Origin: Puffinus mauretanicus
Lineage: Eukaryota > Chordata > Aves > Procellariiformes > Procellariidae
Direction: 5' to 3'
NCBI GenBank assembly: GCA_023333565.1
Contig: JAJKFH010000553.1
Location: 930,001 to 994,000 of the forward strand
DNA length: 64,000 nt
The notes under the pieces are model-generated. The model had not been told where the DNA came from, searched no databases, and saw nothing but the letters and a program-made list of their open reading frames with translations. The translations under genes were made by a program, and so were the position numbers. Positions 36,728-48,309 of this stretch are shown here, in pieces. The stretch's first letter is position 1. Every line of letters starts with the position of its first letter.

Positions 36728-39700
36728 GTTTCAAGGAAGCTTAAAAATACATTCTCATTTATATTTTCAACAGTAATAATTTTTTTCCAGAATCATAGGG
36801 AGTCATGTTCTCGGAGGGTTTTTGTTGTTGAACTGAATGACAGAACTGACTAAATTCATGCTTTCATGCATATATGAGATACCACTTTTCTCATACCATC
36901 TGTTACCAAACTTTGCGAGTTTGTTTTTACCAGTTTGCAGCAATTTTAGGAAGAGTGGGGGAAATAGAGCAGGTGATTAAAAGTAAAACTCAAGTAGGAC
37001 TTCAGCGATGCAAAGCATTGTATGTATTTCCTTGTTAGTGTAATGATCAGAGAAGGCCAAGTATCTGATCTGGGTTTTTAGTATTTTCATCAGCCTCTCA
37101 CAGAAGATGATTTTACTTAAAAATTATTCAGACAAAACCTGCAGTTCACTCACTATATTTACCCTGTCATTAACCAATTTTGTTTTTTCTTTTTTTGAAA
37201 ATTGTTTATTGCTGTAATTGCAGCTCATTATTTCTGTTCTGATGAAGTAAAGGATTAGGATGTCCCAGGAGGTACTGGCTGATAACAAAATCACCTTGCA
37301 TGTTAGTTCCAATTCAGAAACAGGCCTCCTGAGTGCATTTTTTTAATGAGCTTACACAGTAGAAAGATACATTGTTCTTTACACAAACAATTGCTAGCTT
37401 GTACTATTTTGGAGCTCTCTGGTCGGACAGAATTTTTTGCTTGCTGTGGTAATTGTCGTTGGTTTTGGCTTTTTCTTCAATAGATACAAAAGGAAAAAAA
37501 AAGTCATTAAAATACCTATTTAATTATTTGTATATTAGTGGTATAAAGCTTCTACTTTGTTTGATACAGACAATCTTTGAAACAGACTTTTGAGGGAGTA
37601 GGATCAAAACAAGAATAAACAAGGCTTAGTGTTTTTCCCACAAGAGAAGAAAATGCTTCTCAACAAAACTCAAATACCCTGTCATTTATGAGTCAGTATT
37701 GATTTTAGGAATAAGTTCGACTGGACATGGAGTACATACGTATTACTCCAGGGTTTAAATTGTCTTTGGTTACTTGGATATTTATAACTGTGCAGCTGCA
37801 TTGCATGTTACAGAGCATGACTGAAGGCAGAAGTGTGGTAAATACAATGTTTACTATCTGTCAGGTTCCTCTTGTAACTGTAGTTCTTACATTCTTCTCC
37901 ACACGCTGAGAGAGACGTAAATTCTGGTGGTGCTTTGTTTTGAATACAAGTATGCAGTCCTTTTAAAAAGGATGTTTACATACTGAAGAAATGCAGTCAA
38001 GAGTTGAATCCTCCATTCCTATAAATGTCAATGGCATGATGTTGTCCAGTGTCTTACCGATTCTGTAGGCAGGGCTTTATTTAGAGGACAAAGTTACCGG
38101 CCTGCCTGCCCTCACATATGGTTTGCCTTCACTGGTATAAGACCTAGAAGGCACATAGAGTCAGATGAGTGGTGGATGTCTTTTGGCATAGCTGCATTAA
38201 GCACAGTTCCTGTCAGCTGAGTATCATGCCTACAGCTCTTGTTTCAGTAGAGTCAATTTTGTCCTCAATAGTAATGGGAGATTTTTTTCCAAATATTCAG
38301 TTAGCAAGCTTTGATTTTTATCTTTTTCTGTTACAGATCTTTAGCAGACGAATTCTACCTACAGTTGAGATTCTCTGACCCTACTAACTTATGCACAAAA
38401 TCATTTTTTTCCCCTTATTTTATGGCAGCCTAAGTGCATATGCATTAAACAGATGAATTTGTCTCCAGATGTTAAAGCTATGTGTTAAACTGATTTATGC
38501 TTCCATGGTTCAAGTTTGTATTTTTGTCTGCTCCTGTGTTGGCATCTGTCCTTGTTCCTAGATAGTTCGAATTGGAATGTTGTATAAGTCTTAAGCAGGA
38601 GTAGATTGATCTCAGCTGAGTAGTACTGTTCACATGGGTTGCTCAGTTTTAGTTTGCTGTTTACATTTCTCATGTATAAAACATGTTGGTTAAAACAATG
38701 GTATATTGAGCAAAATCTGAATTGTTTGTCCAATTTAGCAATTTGAATATAGGAGAGGCCAGAGCTTTGTCATGGGCCTGTGAGTATGATCTACGTATAT
38801 ACTTGTGGTTGAAATGCAGTGATATTCACACTTTGCTTTGTACCTTTACTCTGGTGGCTGTTAAGCTGTGAGTGTGAACAGCTTCTGATTTACACTGTAA
38901 ATAGAATATAGTATTTTTCAGTTGGAAGGCATTTCTGTTTAAGACTTGCCAGAACTTTAAGACTTGCTGTTTATGTCAGAACTTAAGTGATTTTGTCCTT
39001 GGACATGAAGTCCTAGTCCATATCAGTATTGCACTACTGTATCTAGCACATGAACTGAGGATTGTTGAAGAGGCTTTTGAACACACAGGTAAATTGAGAT
39101 TGCAGAAAACTTCTAGTCCTGAACTCTCCTGCTCCTGAAATACTCCCTTTATGATACTTTAGTGTCTTGGTTTTGCTGTTCTTAAAGATAGTGTTTTTCT
39201 CTTTAGTTCATACAGAATGCATAACATTTAGCTACAGGGTAGCCCTGTGTGAGTGATTATGCCTGCTGGAGAGAGTGGCGGCTAAAAAGATAGCTGAAAA
39301 ACTCATGAGGTATCTTTTTAGGAATTCTGTCTCTAAAATCTGACAAGCAATTTCACTCTGTTTAAAAGTGTGGGTCTGGATTTGTAATGTGGTGACTACT
39401 AGGGCTCCTCAAATTCTGGTTTCACGTACACCTCCTCATCCCCCAATACGCCCTTAAGCCTTTTGTCTTGCTATAGCCTTGATTTTTTTATATATTCTTT
39501 TTTTTCCCTAAAAGGAGTAATACATTTATTATGAGTTATGAATTCTCATTCACATATTTTTGAAACCTTCAGGGAAGAGCAGCCTGGAAGTTCTTCATAT
39601 TATACTTCTCACATAACGGATGTGTCAGCATGTGTCCAGATACCTGGGAAATAACTGTATCTGTGATTGTCATATCAATTAAGCTTTGGATGTTCTGCTT

Positions 39701-41697
39701 CATGTAAGATGTTATTAGTTGGGCTGTGTGTCTTTTGTAGAGTGTTTCTAATTGCCTCCAAATCCATCGGCTAATCCATTTGTTTAAAGAAAATTGTAAT
39801 TCTGCACAGTATTAGAAATCTTTTTTAATATTTCTATGTATATTGTGTGCTTCCTGATTATTTTGGTTTTAACTTGACTAGCTTTAAGGATGGTAGTATT
39901 TGCCAGAATGTCAGTAAGCTGTTGGAATAACATGGGTAAAAGAATTAAACCGACCTAACAGTGACAGTTCCTATTGCAGTCTGGGGAAAATAGACCTAGC
40001 TGGTAGTAATATGTTGAAGCTTAACAAACTGAGCATTGTTAAAGTGCAAGAGATGATATGTAAAAGCATTAGTCAAAGAAAAGTAATGAACGCTGTGTAA
40101 TTGTTTAAAAAAAAATTAAAAAAAAAGCTTACAACTCACCGGGTGGTCTCAGTATGGAAGCCATATAGTCTAGAATTTTATCAGTTGTGTAATAAAGGAA
40201 AGAAAAAAAAAGCTGTTAAGACCTATTATTCCCCTGTAGTTTCTGTAGGAGATGTGTCTGTGTACCTCACTGATACGCTCGTAGGAGCAATCCTTTATCT
40301 AACAGCTGTGATGTACTCAGAAAATTGAAGGTATCTTATTGCAGAGTTATTCAGTCCTAAGGTAGCTTTCTTGAGCATCTTCAGTAAGTGTACTGCTCTG
40401 ATAGTGATCTGATACTGGTGCTAAGCATTCTGTACGGCTGCTGTCCTTATTGTGCATCAGTGGTATTAAATAATTTACAGTGGCTGCTCTTGAAGGAATA
40501 GTTCTTCAAGATAACTTCTTAAAGGTGTGAAAATATACTACTGCCAGAGTCTGTTGATTTAGTGTGATACAAAGCAGTAACTTTATATTGTCACATCTCA
40601 ATTGCTATGCCTGACTAGATCTGTCAACCATCCAGTCCACTTTTCCTGCATCTGGCAGCAGCTGGCTCCAGGTGTCTTGTCTTGGATGATAAAAGCATGA
40701 TTTTCCAGTAGGGACAGTTTCTACCTATACTGCTTCTTGCTGGATTTTCTGTCCTGAAAAAAAAAAAAAATACAGCTGGAAACATCTTGTAGAGGATGTT
40801 TTCAGTATCACTGTAAAAGCATAATTCTGTTCTACAATTTAGTGCATTCTGGGCATCCATTATGTATTCTGCAAAGACTGATGTTGGAATACCAACAATG
40901 TTCTTATGAGCATTAAATGTGTTGTCTTTCTCTGTCCTTTTGATATCTTTTTGCTCTTGTTAGACACAGCTTTTAGGCAACCTTTTTATAACGTTTTCTC
41001 TATATTGTATGTTATTCTATATTGCTCCGTTCATCTTAACCTTAAAACAAATAATCCTAGTCTTTTCAAGCTTTTGTCAGACAGAATCTTTCTAAGGCTC
41101 TAGTCATTTTCCTTTCTAAACTCTGTTATTTCTTATCTGAATGTTTGACAGAAAATGTGATCAAGAACTATGAAGTAGCTTAATGCATATTCATTTCACT
41201 AGAGAAACAAGATAGAGGAAAAACTCAACTACCTACAGAAACAAAATAAAAGCTATATCAGACAATGGAAAGTTTTGTGCAGTTACAGTTAAAGCAAGCA
41301 TGCGCCCAATGTGTGTAAAGAATGAGATAAAAATAATGTTAATATTTTAATGTCAGCCTTCTCTCAAACAGAATACAGTGTTTGGTTCTTGTCAGACTCC
41401 TCTGTCACTCTCAGAGCAACACAGGTTTTTGGATATTTTTAACTGTTTCTACTAATTTTTGAGTTAAATAATGGAACACCAAAGGACGGTCCTTTTTTCC
41501 TAGTACACCTAAAATTTTGTAAGACAAAAGGATGTGTGGGCTCTTCCATTGTTTTGAAGAGAACTACTGTCATCTTCAGGAGAGACAGATGATAGTGGGT
41601 TTTTTTGTAATGTAAGGAGCAAATGATGAGTTGTGTCTCTCGGGCTCTGTGTCACAAGATTGTTTAGTGCTTTTCCCAAAGAAAATAATTCTAAAAC
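36728..41697. other. Intron 1 stretch without recognised gene or transposon
   Basis: AT-rich intronic sequence with short A and T runs (for example about 40107-40130 and 40758-40771). No exon-like segment, CR1 or LTR sequence was seen. Frames are below 85 codons. Confidence 0.6.
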
Positions 41698-42269
41698 TGT
41701 CGTCGTTTAACCCCAGCCAGCAACTAAGCACCACACAGCCGCTCGCTCACTCCCCCCTAAGTGGGATGGGGGAGAGAATCAGAAGAGTAAAAGTGAGAAA
41801 ACTCGTGGGTTGGGATAAAGACAGTTTAATAGGTAAAGCAAAAGCCACACACGCAAGCAAAGCAAAGCAAGGAATTCATTCACTACTTGCCATCGGCAGG
41901 CAGGTGTTCAGCCGTCTCCAGGAAGGCAGGGCTCCGTCACGCGTAATGGTTACTTGGGAAGACAAACGCCATCACTCCGAATGTCCCCCGCTTCCTTCTT
42001 CTTCCCCCAGCCTTATATGCTGAGCATGACGTCATATGGTATGGAATACCCCATTGGCCAGTTGGGTTAGCTGTCCTGGCTATGCTACCTCCCAGCTTCT
42101 TGTGCACCTGGCAGAGTATGGGAAGCTGAAAAGTCCTTGACTAGTGAAAACACTACTTAGCAACCACTAAAACGTCGGTGTGTTATCAACATTATTCTCA
42201 TACTAAATCCAAAACATAGCACTATACCATAGGAAGAAAATTAACTCTATCCCAGCCAAAACCAGGACA
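41698..42269 (-). mobile_element. Solo LTR of an avian endogenous retrovirus (copy 1, antisense to NCAM1)
   Basis: A 572-bp solo LTR bounded by TG..CA and flanked by a perfect 5-bp target duplication AAAAC (41693-41697 and 42270-42274). It reads TGTCGTCGTTTAACCCC... on + and ends ..CCAGCCAAAACCAGGACA. Regulatory order shows that the element's own orientation is the - strand: a TATA-like ATATAAGG (complement of 42012-42019) follows a perfect CRE palindrome TGACGTCA (42027-42034), and the poly(A) signal ATTAAA (complement of 41825-41830) comes later. No internal retroviral sequence adjoins it. Five-base duplications fit several ERV groups, so the class is left open. Confidence 0.93.
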
Positions 42270-45200
42270 AAAACCCAACCTTCCTGATTCAATTCCAGAG
42301 CTCTCTTGAGCCCTTGAGTGTTAGATTCTATTTTCAGAGGCAGGTCTGATTCAGAAGACCTGTAAATACATGCAGCTTTGTTAATGACCTCCATTTTTAC
42401 TGAGGGCCTAGTTCCTCATAAAGTCAGTATTTTGCTGAGAAGTATTCACATTGCATAACTTTTGACCAACTAGATATTTAATACGCCCACGCTTTAAAAG
42501 GGAATTAAGAGCATTTTAGTTTGGTGCTTCTCTATGCCTTTGTCTGTGGAAAGACAGTTGAAAGCTGTAGGTGGATATCATCATCTGTGTATTCGTCCAA
42601 TGTTCTATAGCATATGTGACAAGGTGGAAGATGTTAAGAAAGCTGTGTTGATAATAAATCATTCCTTTAGATGAAAAGTTGTCTTAATTTCACATTATTT
42701 TATTCACACTATTTTATATTTGCGATTCATATCCTAGCAGAAGCTCTGGATAACTGGCATTCAGACAAATGTTTGCATATCTGTGAACTCAGTCGTTTCT
42801 CCCCAAGGATAAAGTTTGTACAGAGAAGCTATTACCACCTTTATATTTATATATAAAGGTACTTCTTCGAAACTCTTTGGAGATCTGATTACCCCTCAGA
42901 CTGGAGGCCAAACCTGGAACAGTTCATTTTACAGTATTTGAATGTCAGTGAAATAGATTGGTCTTCTGGAAAGCCACAGCAGTCTAGTAAATAACCTTCC
43001 CACTATGGAACCTAAAGTCTGTGACCAGGTTTTTGTCTTGTCTAACTTGCAATTGCAGAAGTTTTACTAAAAGACCTATTTTCTTAAATGTGTGCAGATG
43101 ATATAAAATGAACATTAAAACACTGTTCAGTACAAATGCCCTTTTACAGAACTGACATTTCTTGTGCAAGCAAAACTATCATATGCAGCCAAAGAACAGA
43201 AAAACGGAAATAATTAGATGCCAGCAGCACAAGTTGTATAGCGATCCATTCAACTATCTACCCACAAAGCACTTCCAGAAAAAATTAGAGCCAAGACTTA
43301 ACTTGGCAGCAGTTGCTTGAGTTTTAATTTTTTAAAAAATTCATTTCAATGATCATCTCCTGTAGAAGACTCATGACTAAACTTCCTTAAGACTTGTCAA
43401 AACTCTGCACACAAGATCTTTTCCATTTGATGTGAGTAGCTTAAAAACATGTAAATTCTCAATTGTGGGTAAGATTTTGTCGGTGCTGTGATTTTCCTAA
43501 CAATGTGATAATACTAGATTTTTCCATGGGTTGGAAAGCTAGTCCTCATGTATCTTTATTGAAAATCAGTCCGAATGGCATAGTAGAAGGGCTTGGGAAA
43601 ACACAGTTCTACTAAAATAACTGACAAAAGGTGATGGCTTTGCTGTAATGAATACAGTGGGGAGGCATGTGAGTCCACTGGAGTGGGGATACCCCTTCCA
43701 GTCTCCCTGTGATTCTGGGAAGGACCACTGCAGCATTTTGGTTTTACAGCTGGCTTCCAAGAAGATTGCAGAGGTCTCTTGTGACAATACAGAGACTTAG
43801 ATTCTTATAATTGGAGGAACAGCTGATTTTATCCAATTGTCTCTGCTGAAAGGCACATTCCTGAGTGATTAGACAGTCATGCAAGATGATGTTACTGGAA
43901 ACACTATTTTCTCTGTTCTGTGGCTGGCTGTTGTATGCAGCCTCAAGGGAGTGAGCTGGGGCCAGTGCAATCCTGGAAGGAGTTAATTGGTTGCAAGGTG
44001 TGGGAGAGTCCCTATAGCCTTCCTTTGATGTCTGAAGTCTACCAGGGAGAAATGTGTAAGTTGTCCTTTTAAAATGATGGGTATAGAAACAAAATAACCG
44101 CTGGTCTTTGAAAGAAGAAAGGACTCTGTTTAAGGAGTGGAACATGTCTGCTCTCAGTGGGATAATTCAAGTGTTTGGCTTTCTGATTTATTTTTAATTG
44201 CTATAGCTAGTGCCCTGTGTGTCTGTATGGAATACTCATAGGGTTTGTATTGTATTTAAAACATCTTTCTTACCATGCCGCTTGAGTTTCCAGTTGATTT
44301 CTCTGCCCTTACTTAATTTAGCATCACGCAAAAGGTATTTTCTTTCTTTTATAATGACTGTAGTATCATTAGTTCAGTATGTCATAGGGATGTCATTGAA
44401 GAGAGTTCTCCACATCAATGGTATTGTCACTGAGGCCTGTCCTTATCTCACTGCCTCAGCCTTTAGGAAGTACGGATTGTATTATTTATGTATGAAACAT
44501 ATTATAATTCTCAAGTCATTCATACTAATCTGTATGTAGGTTTATCTTTTTAATAATTGTTGCTGAACAAAATGTCATTGTAAATTCTTTGCACATCTGC
44601 TTGGAAGGAAACTCATTTGAGTACTTGGGGGGGTGGAGTTGTAGACTTGTAATTAGTGGCAGTATTGTGACTGTGACTCTAATGAAGGTGGCAGTGTAAT
44701 ACAAAGGAAAATCCTATTTCCTTGTTGTTCATTCTCAATTGAAGCGTCCGTAGCTTGGTGAAGGATTTGGCTAGAAGCTTGTGCTTCATGATGCCACAGA
44801 ATGCACAAGAGAGCTATTCATAATTAGAGTTTTCTTGCAGAAACAATGGAAATATTTCTTACAGAAACAATATGGGAAGTAAATAAATTGGTATCACTTC
44901 TTGTCCCAAAACATATTTGAGATGTTTGACTTTTACTTGATTTCATTTTTCCTGGATTATAAATTATATAGACTCTCCCTTTTTTGGTCGCTCCCAAGAT
45001 ATGCATATTTAAAGAATATAATGTCTTTGTATATTACATGCTTTCGTGTTGCAAAAAAGATTGGAACTGTATTATTGGATTCAGTGGCTGTGTTGAATTA
45101 GCTCTTCTGCATTGACCACTGGTTAAGGAAGCAGAGGCGCGAGGAAATCTAGGTGGTAGGGGTGTTTTTGTTTGTTTGTTTCCTGGGACTTGTCACAGTT

Positions 45201-47499
45201 TCTGATGCTACAGATCTCTGGCACTAGTGTCTTTTTGTATCTTTGAAAGGAGCATAGCTCCCAGAAATGATAAAAGGACAGTGCCCTTGTAATGCTGTGT
45301 ACAGTACCCTATTGCATTCTTTGTGTACCTGAAAGAAGCATAACATCAGGTTGGCTTTCTTATGTTTAAAGAAGCCTGGGAAGCAGTCTGTCCCCAGGAA
45401 CACGTGCAAACCTGCTATTGCAGCTATCAAGAACAGTTTTGTTTGTGAGCTCCCTTTGCTGGTGAATGGGAGTCTTGTATTGTTGGCAAAACAAGTCTTT
45501 GTTTTACACTGTTGAGATCATGCAGATGCATGTGTTTTGTATTCAAGCTGACAAAACTTTTAATACTCCTGTGGCAAACAGAGGTACCTTATCTGCTGAA
45601 TATTGAATGATTTGAAGGTGTTAAAGGTTCTGACAAACCCAACCAGTGAATATATAGTTGGCTGGTCTTCAAAGCATATGAGGAAGCTGCATAGTTTGAG
45701 CTATGAGAAAGAAGCTGAAGGTTTTGCAGCATATGCTCAGCTGTTGGAAATTACCCATCTTTTGCTAATTGTGTTTCTACTGAGACAGTAAAAAATAAAT
45801 GTATTTTTCTCTCTCAATTTGATTAGTGTGACAGTCCTGCCTGATAGCTGCCTCAATGTATCGCTGGCCTAACTGTAACATTATGGCTTCTCTGTGAAAA
45901 ATCTGCTTTCTGAAATTATATTTTAATGGGACTCATTGGAAAACAAACATAACTCTAGGGTATTATTTACAATTAAAGATAAAGAATACAAAAAAGTACT
46001 CTAAAAGCAATCCAAAGCTGCTTCAGGTTTTAACAGTCCAAACCCAGATAGAAAATATGTTTCTGGTAGGAACATATGTGAGCTTGTGGAAGGTGCATTG
46101 ATTTTTTTTTTTTAATTGATTCCATCCCCCACACCCCCTAAGCAGCCACAAAACATGCTCTGCCACACTGTGTTGCTGCCTATTTGTCATAGATGCATAT
46201 GAAGATCTCTATCATATTTAGCTGTCTGGTAAATACAATGAAATTGTATTTACAATATGATTGTCAAAAATGTCTGCCCTGCAGACAGTGTTGTTGGCCC
46301 TTGCAATATGAAGGCAATTGACTGTAGTTAGTCTCTTTTCGTTGTTATGGTTTTTTTTGTTTAGAAAGTGACAAGTAACAAGCTAGTTTTGCAGGTGTTA
46401 GAGAATCTGCTTGGGAGGTCTAGATACGGATCATTTGTAAGATCAGACAGAATCAAATTTTATCAGCAAGTGAAAGCAAATGCCCGTGTAGTATTTGTTA
46501 TGTACAGCATTTTTCATTCTCACTTCATTTTATTGCAGCCCATTTTTTTTCTTAGTATTTTATTCTTTGTTATTTGTTCCCTATTCAAAATAATTAAAGA
46601 ATGAAACATATGATTTACTGCAATTATCTTGCACATTAGAGGGGAAAAAAAATTTCCTGTTCGTCTGGTTTCTTTGGTGTTTCAGTTTGCTGAATTGATA
46701 AACAGTACCAATTTCATGACACATTCATTTTTAAAGTTTTTTGCCAAGAGAATCTGGTGTGACACAGTGAACAAAAGACTAAGCTAATTTATCGTTGTAC
46801 TTTTTTTCCCCTCCCTCTTTCATCCTTGTAATACTCCTGATTGGCTTGATATATATGTGAATGGTTTTTGTGGTGGCATTTCAATTTATGATTTTATATT
46901 AAGGCAGATAACAGTGCGTCTCCCCCTCCTTGTTGTGAAGACAGATCTCAGAATAATACAAAAGTACCTCTAACTATGAAGTAAACTGCTCATTTCCTCT
47001 AGAGAAAAACTCTTGGTATTTGTTGCCAAGTATTTTCTAGAACACGTGATCATTTTCAATAAACAGCATCTGAACTTGCTTTAAAATATTCATATTACTG
47101 TCTGCTGCTAATACAATGACTGATCTGTATGGGACAGTCAGAGGTGATTAAAGAAAGCTAGGTAGAGTCTGAACTTAATATGTATTTTGTACTGCATAAT
47201 TTTCATTAAAATGCTACCCCAGAAAAATAGAAAATTCAGAGACTATGGAGGCTGGATTCAAGTTCTTTTTTCATGAAGTGACAGGAAAAATGAGATGTTT
47301 TGATGTTGTCAGAGAACACTCATACAGGTCTGCTTTAGTAGCTAGTTTATTAGGTTCTAATCAGTAAATTTAGATGTGTAGAATATTTAATAAGTACAGA
47401 TGGACCAGCGGTCAATACTCTATTATTTGCTACACAAAGTTGATATGGGATAGTAAGCATAAGCTCACTATACATATCTAAATGTTACATGCATGCAGA
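42270..47499. other. Intron 1 stretch without recognised gene or transposon
   Basis: AT-rich intron. It contains a 16-bp palindrome AATTTTTTAAAAAATT (43326-43341) and a perfect 11-bp hairpin at 46229-46253. No exon, CR1 or LTR sequence was recognised. Antisense frames such as 43744-44145 (133 codons) show no known domain. Confidence 0.6.
46229..46253. repeat. Perfect 11-bp inverted repeat with 3-nt loop
   Basis: GTAAATACAAT (46229-46239), loop GAA, ATTGTATTTAC (46243-46253). A tight hairpin in AT-rich intron; no flanking element ends were seen. Confidence 0.85.
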
Positions 47500-47727
47500 A
47501 AAATGTCACTTACCAACCCATCAATGTCTGGTGTCACGTAAGGGATCTCTCAGCCTCGAGGGGTAACCTTGAGAGGCATCCCTGCTCAAGGGGAGATGAC
47601 CGCCGTGCAGCCAGCTGCTATGGAGGGAGAGCTCAAGGTCTCATTAAGGCTGTTAATATTTATAGTGTAAAGTGGTTGGCTGCTAGTCAAACCACAAGTA
47701 TATGCATCCTTTTTTGTACTTTGGCGT
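47500..47727. repeat. Unclassified GC-richer segment abutting LTR copy 2
   Basis: A short block clearly richer in G+C and CpG than its surroundings (for example TCACGTAAGGG, CCTCGAGGGG, GACCGCCGTGCAGCC). It contains CCTTGAG (47567-47573), inverted as CTCAAGG (47585-47591 and 47632-47638). It ends at or just before the insertion point of LTR copy 2. It looks like an older dispersed repeat or LTR fragment, but I cannot assign a family. Confidence 0.35.
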
Positions 47728-48309
47728 TGTGCTGGTTTTGGCTGGGATAGAGTTAATTTTCTTCATAGTAGCTCGTATGGGGCTATGTTTTGGATTTGTG
47801 CTGAAAACGGTGTTGATAACACAGGGATGTTTTCGTTACTGCTGAGCAGTGCTTACACAGAGTCAAGGCCTTTTCTGCTCCTCACCCCACCAGCGAGCAG
47901 GCTGGGGGTACACAAGAAGTTAGGAGGGGACACGACTGGGACAGCTGACCCCAACTGACCAAAGGGATATTCCACACCATATGACGTCATGCTCAGCAAT
48001 AAATGCTGGGGGAGGAAGGGAGGATGTTTGGAGTGATGCCATTTGTCTTCCCAAGTCACTGTTACGCGTGATGCAGCCCTGCTTTCCTGGAGATGGCTGA
48101 ACACCTGCCCACCGATGGGAAGGAGCGAATGGATTCCTTGTTTTGCTTTGCTCGCTTGCGCGGCTTTTGCTTTACTAATTAAACTGTCTTTATCTCAACC
48201 CACAAGTTTTCTCACTTTTACCCTTCTGATTCTACCCCCCATCCCACTGGGGGCGGGGAGGTGAGCGAGCGGCTGTGTGGTGGTTAGTTGCTGGGGTTAA
48301 ACCGTGACA
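47728..48309 (+). mobile_element. Solo LTR, same ERV family (copy 2, sense to NCAM1)
   Basis: A 582-bp full-length solo LTR from TGTGCTGGTTTTGGCTGGG to GGGTTAAACCGTGACA, the reverse orientation of copy 1. It keeps the perfect CRE TGACGTCA (47982-47989) and poly(A) signal ATTAAA (48178-48183). At the TATA position it has CAATAAATG, so the box is degraded. The flanking 5-mers GGCGT and GTAGT match only partly, so the target duplication has decayed or the ends are rearranged. No internal retroviral sequence lies beside it. Confidence 0.93.

Noticed and set aside
41631..42023. Open frame overlapping LTR copy 1 (and similar frames in copies 2 and 3, e.g. 47853-48104)
   Set aside because: LTR sequence is non-coding. 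The frames are by-products of its GC content and recur because the copies are homologous.
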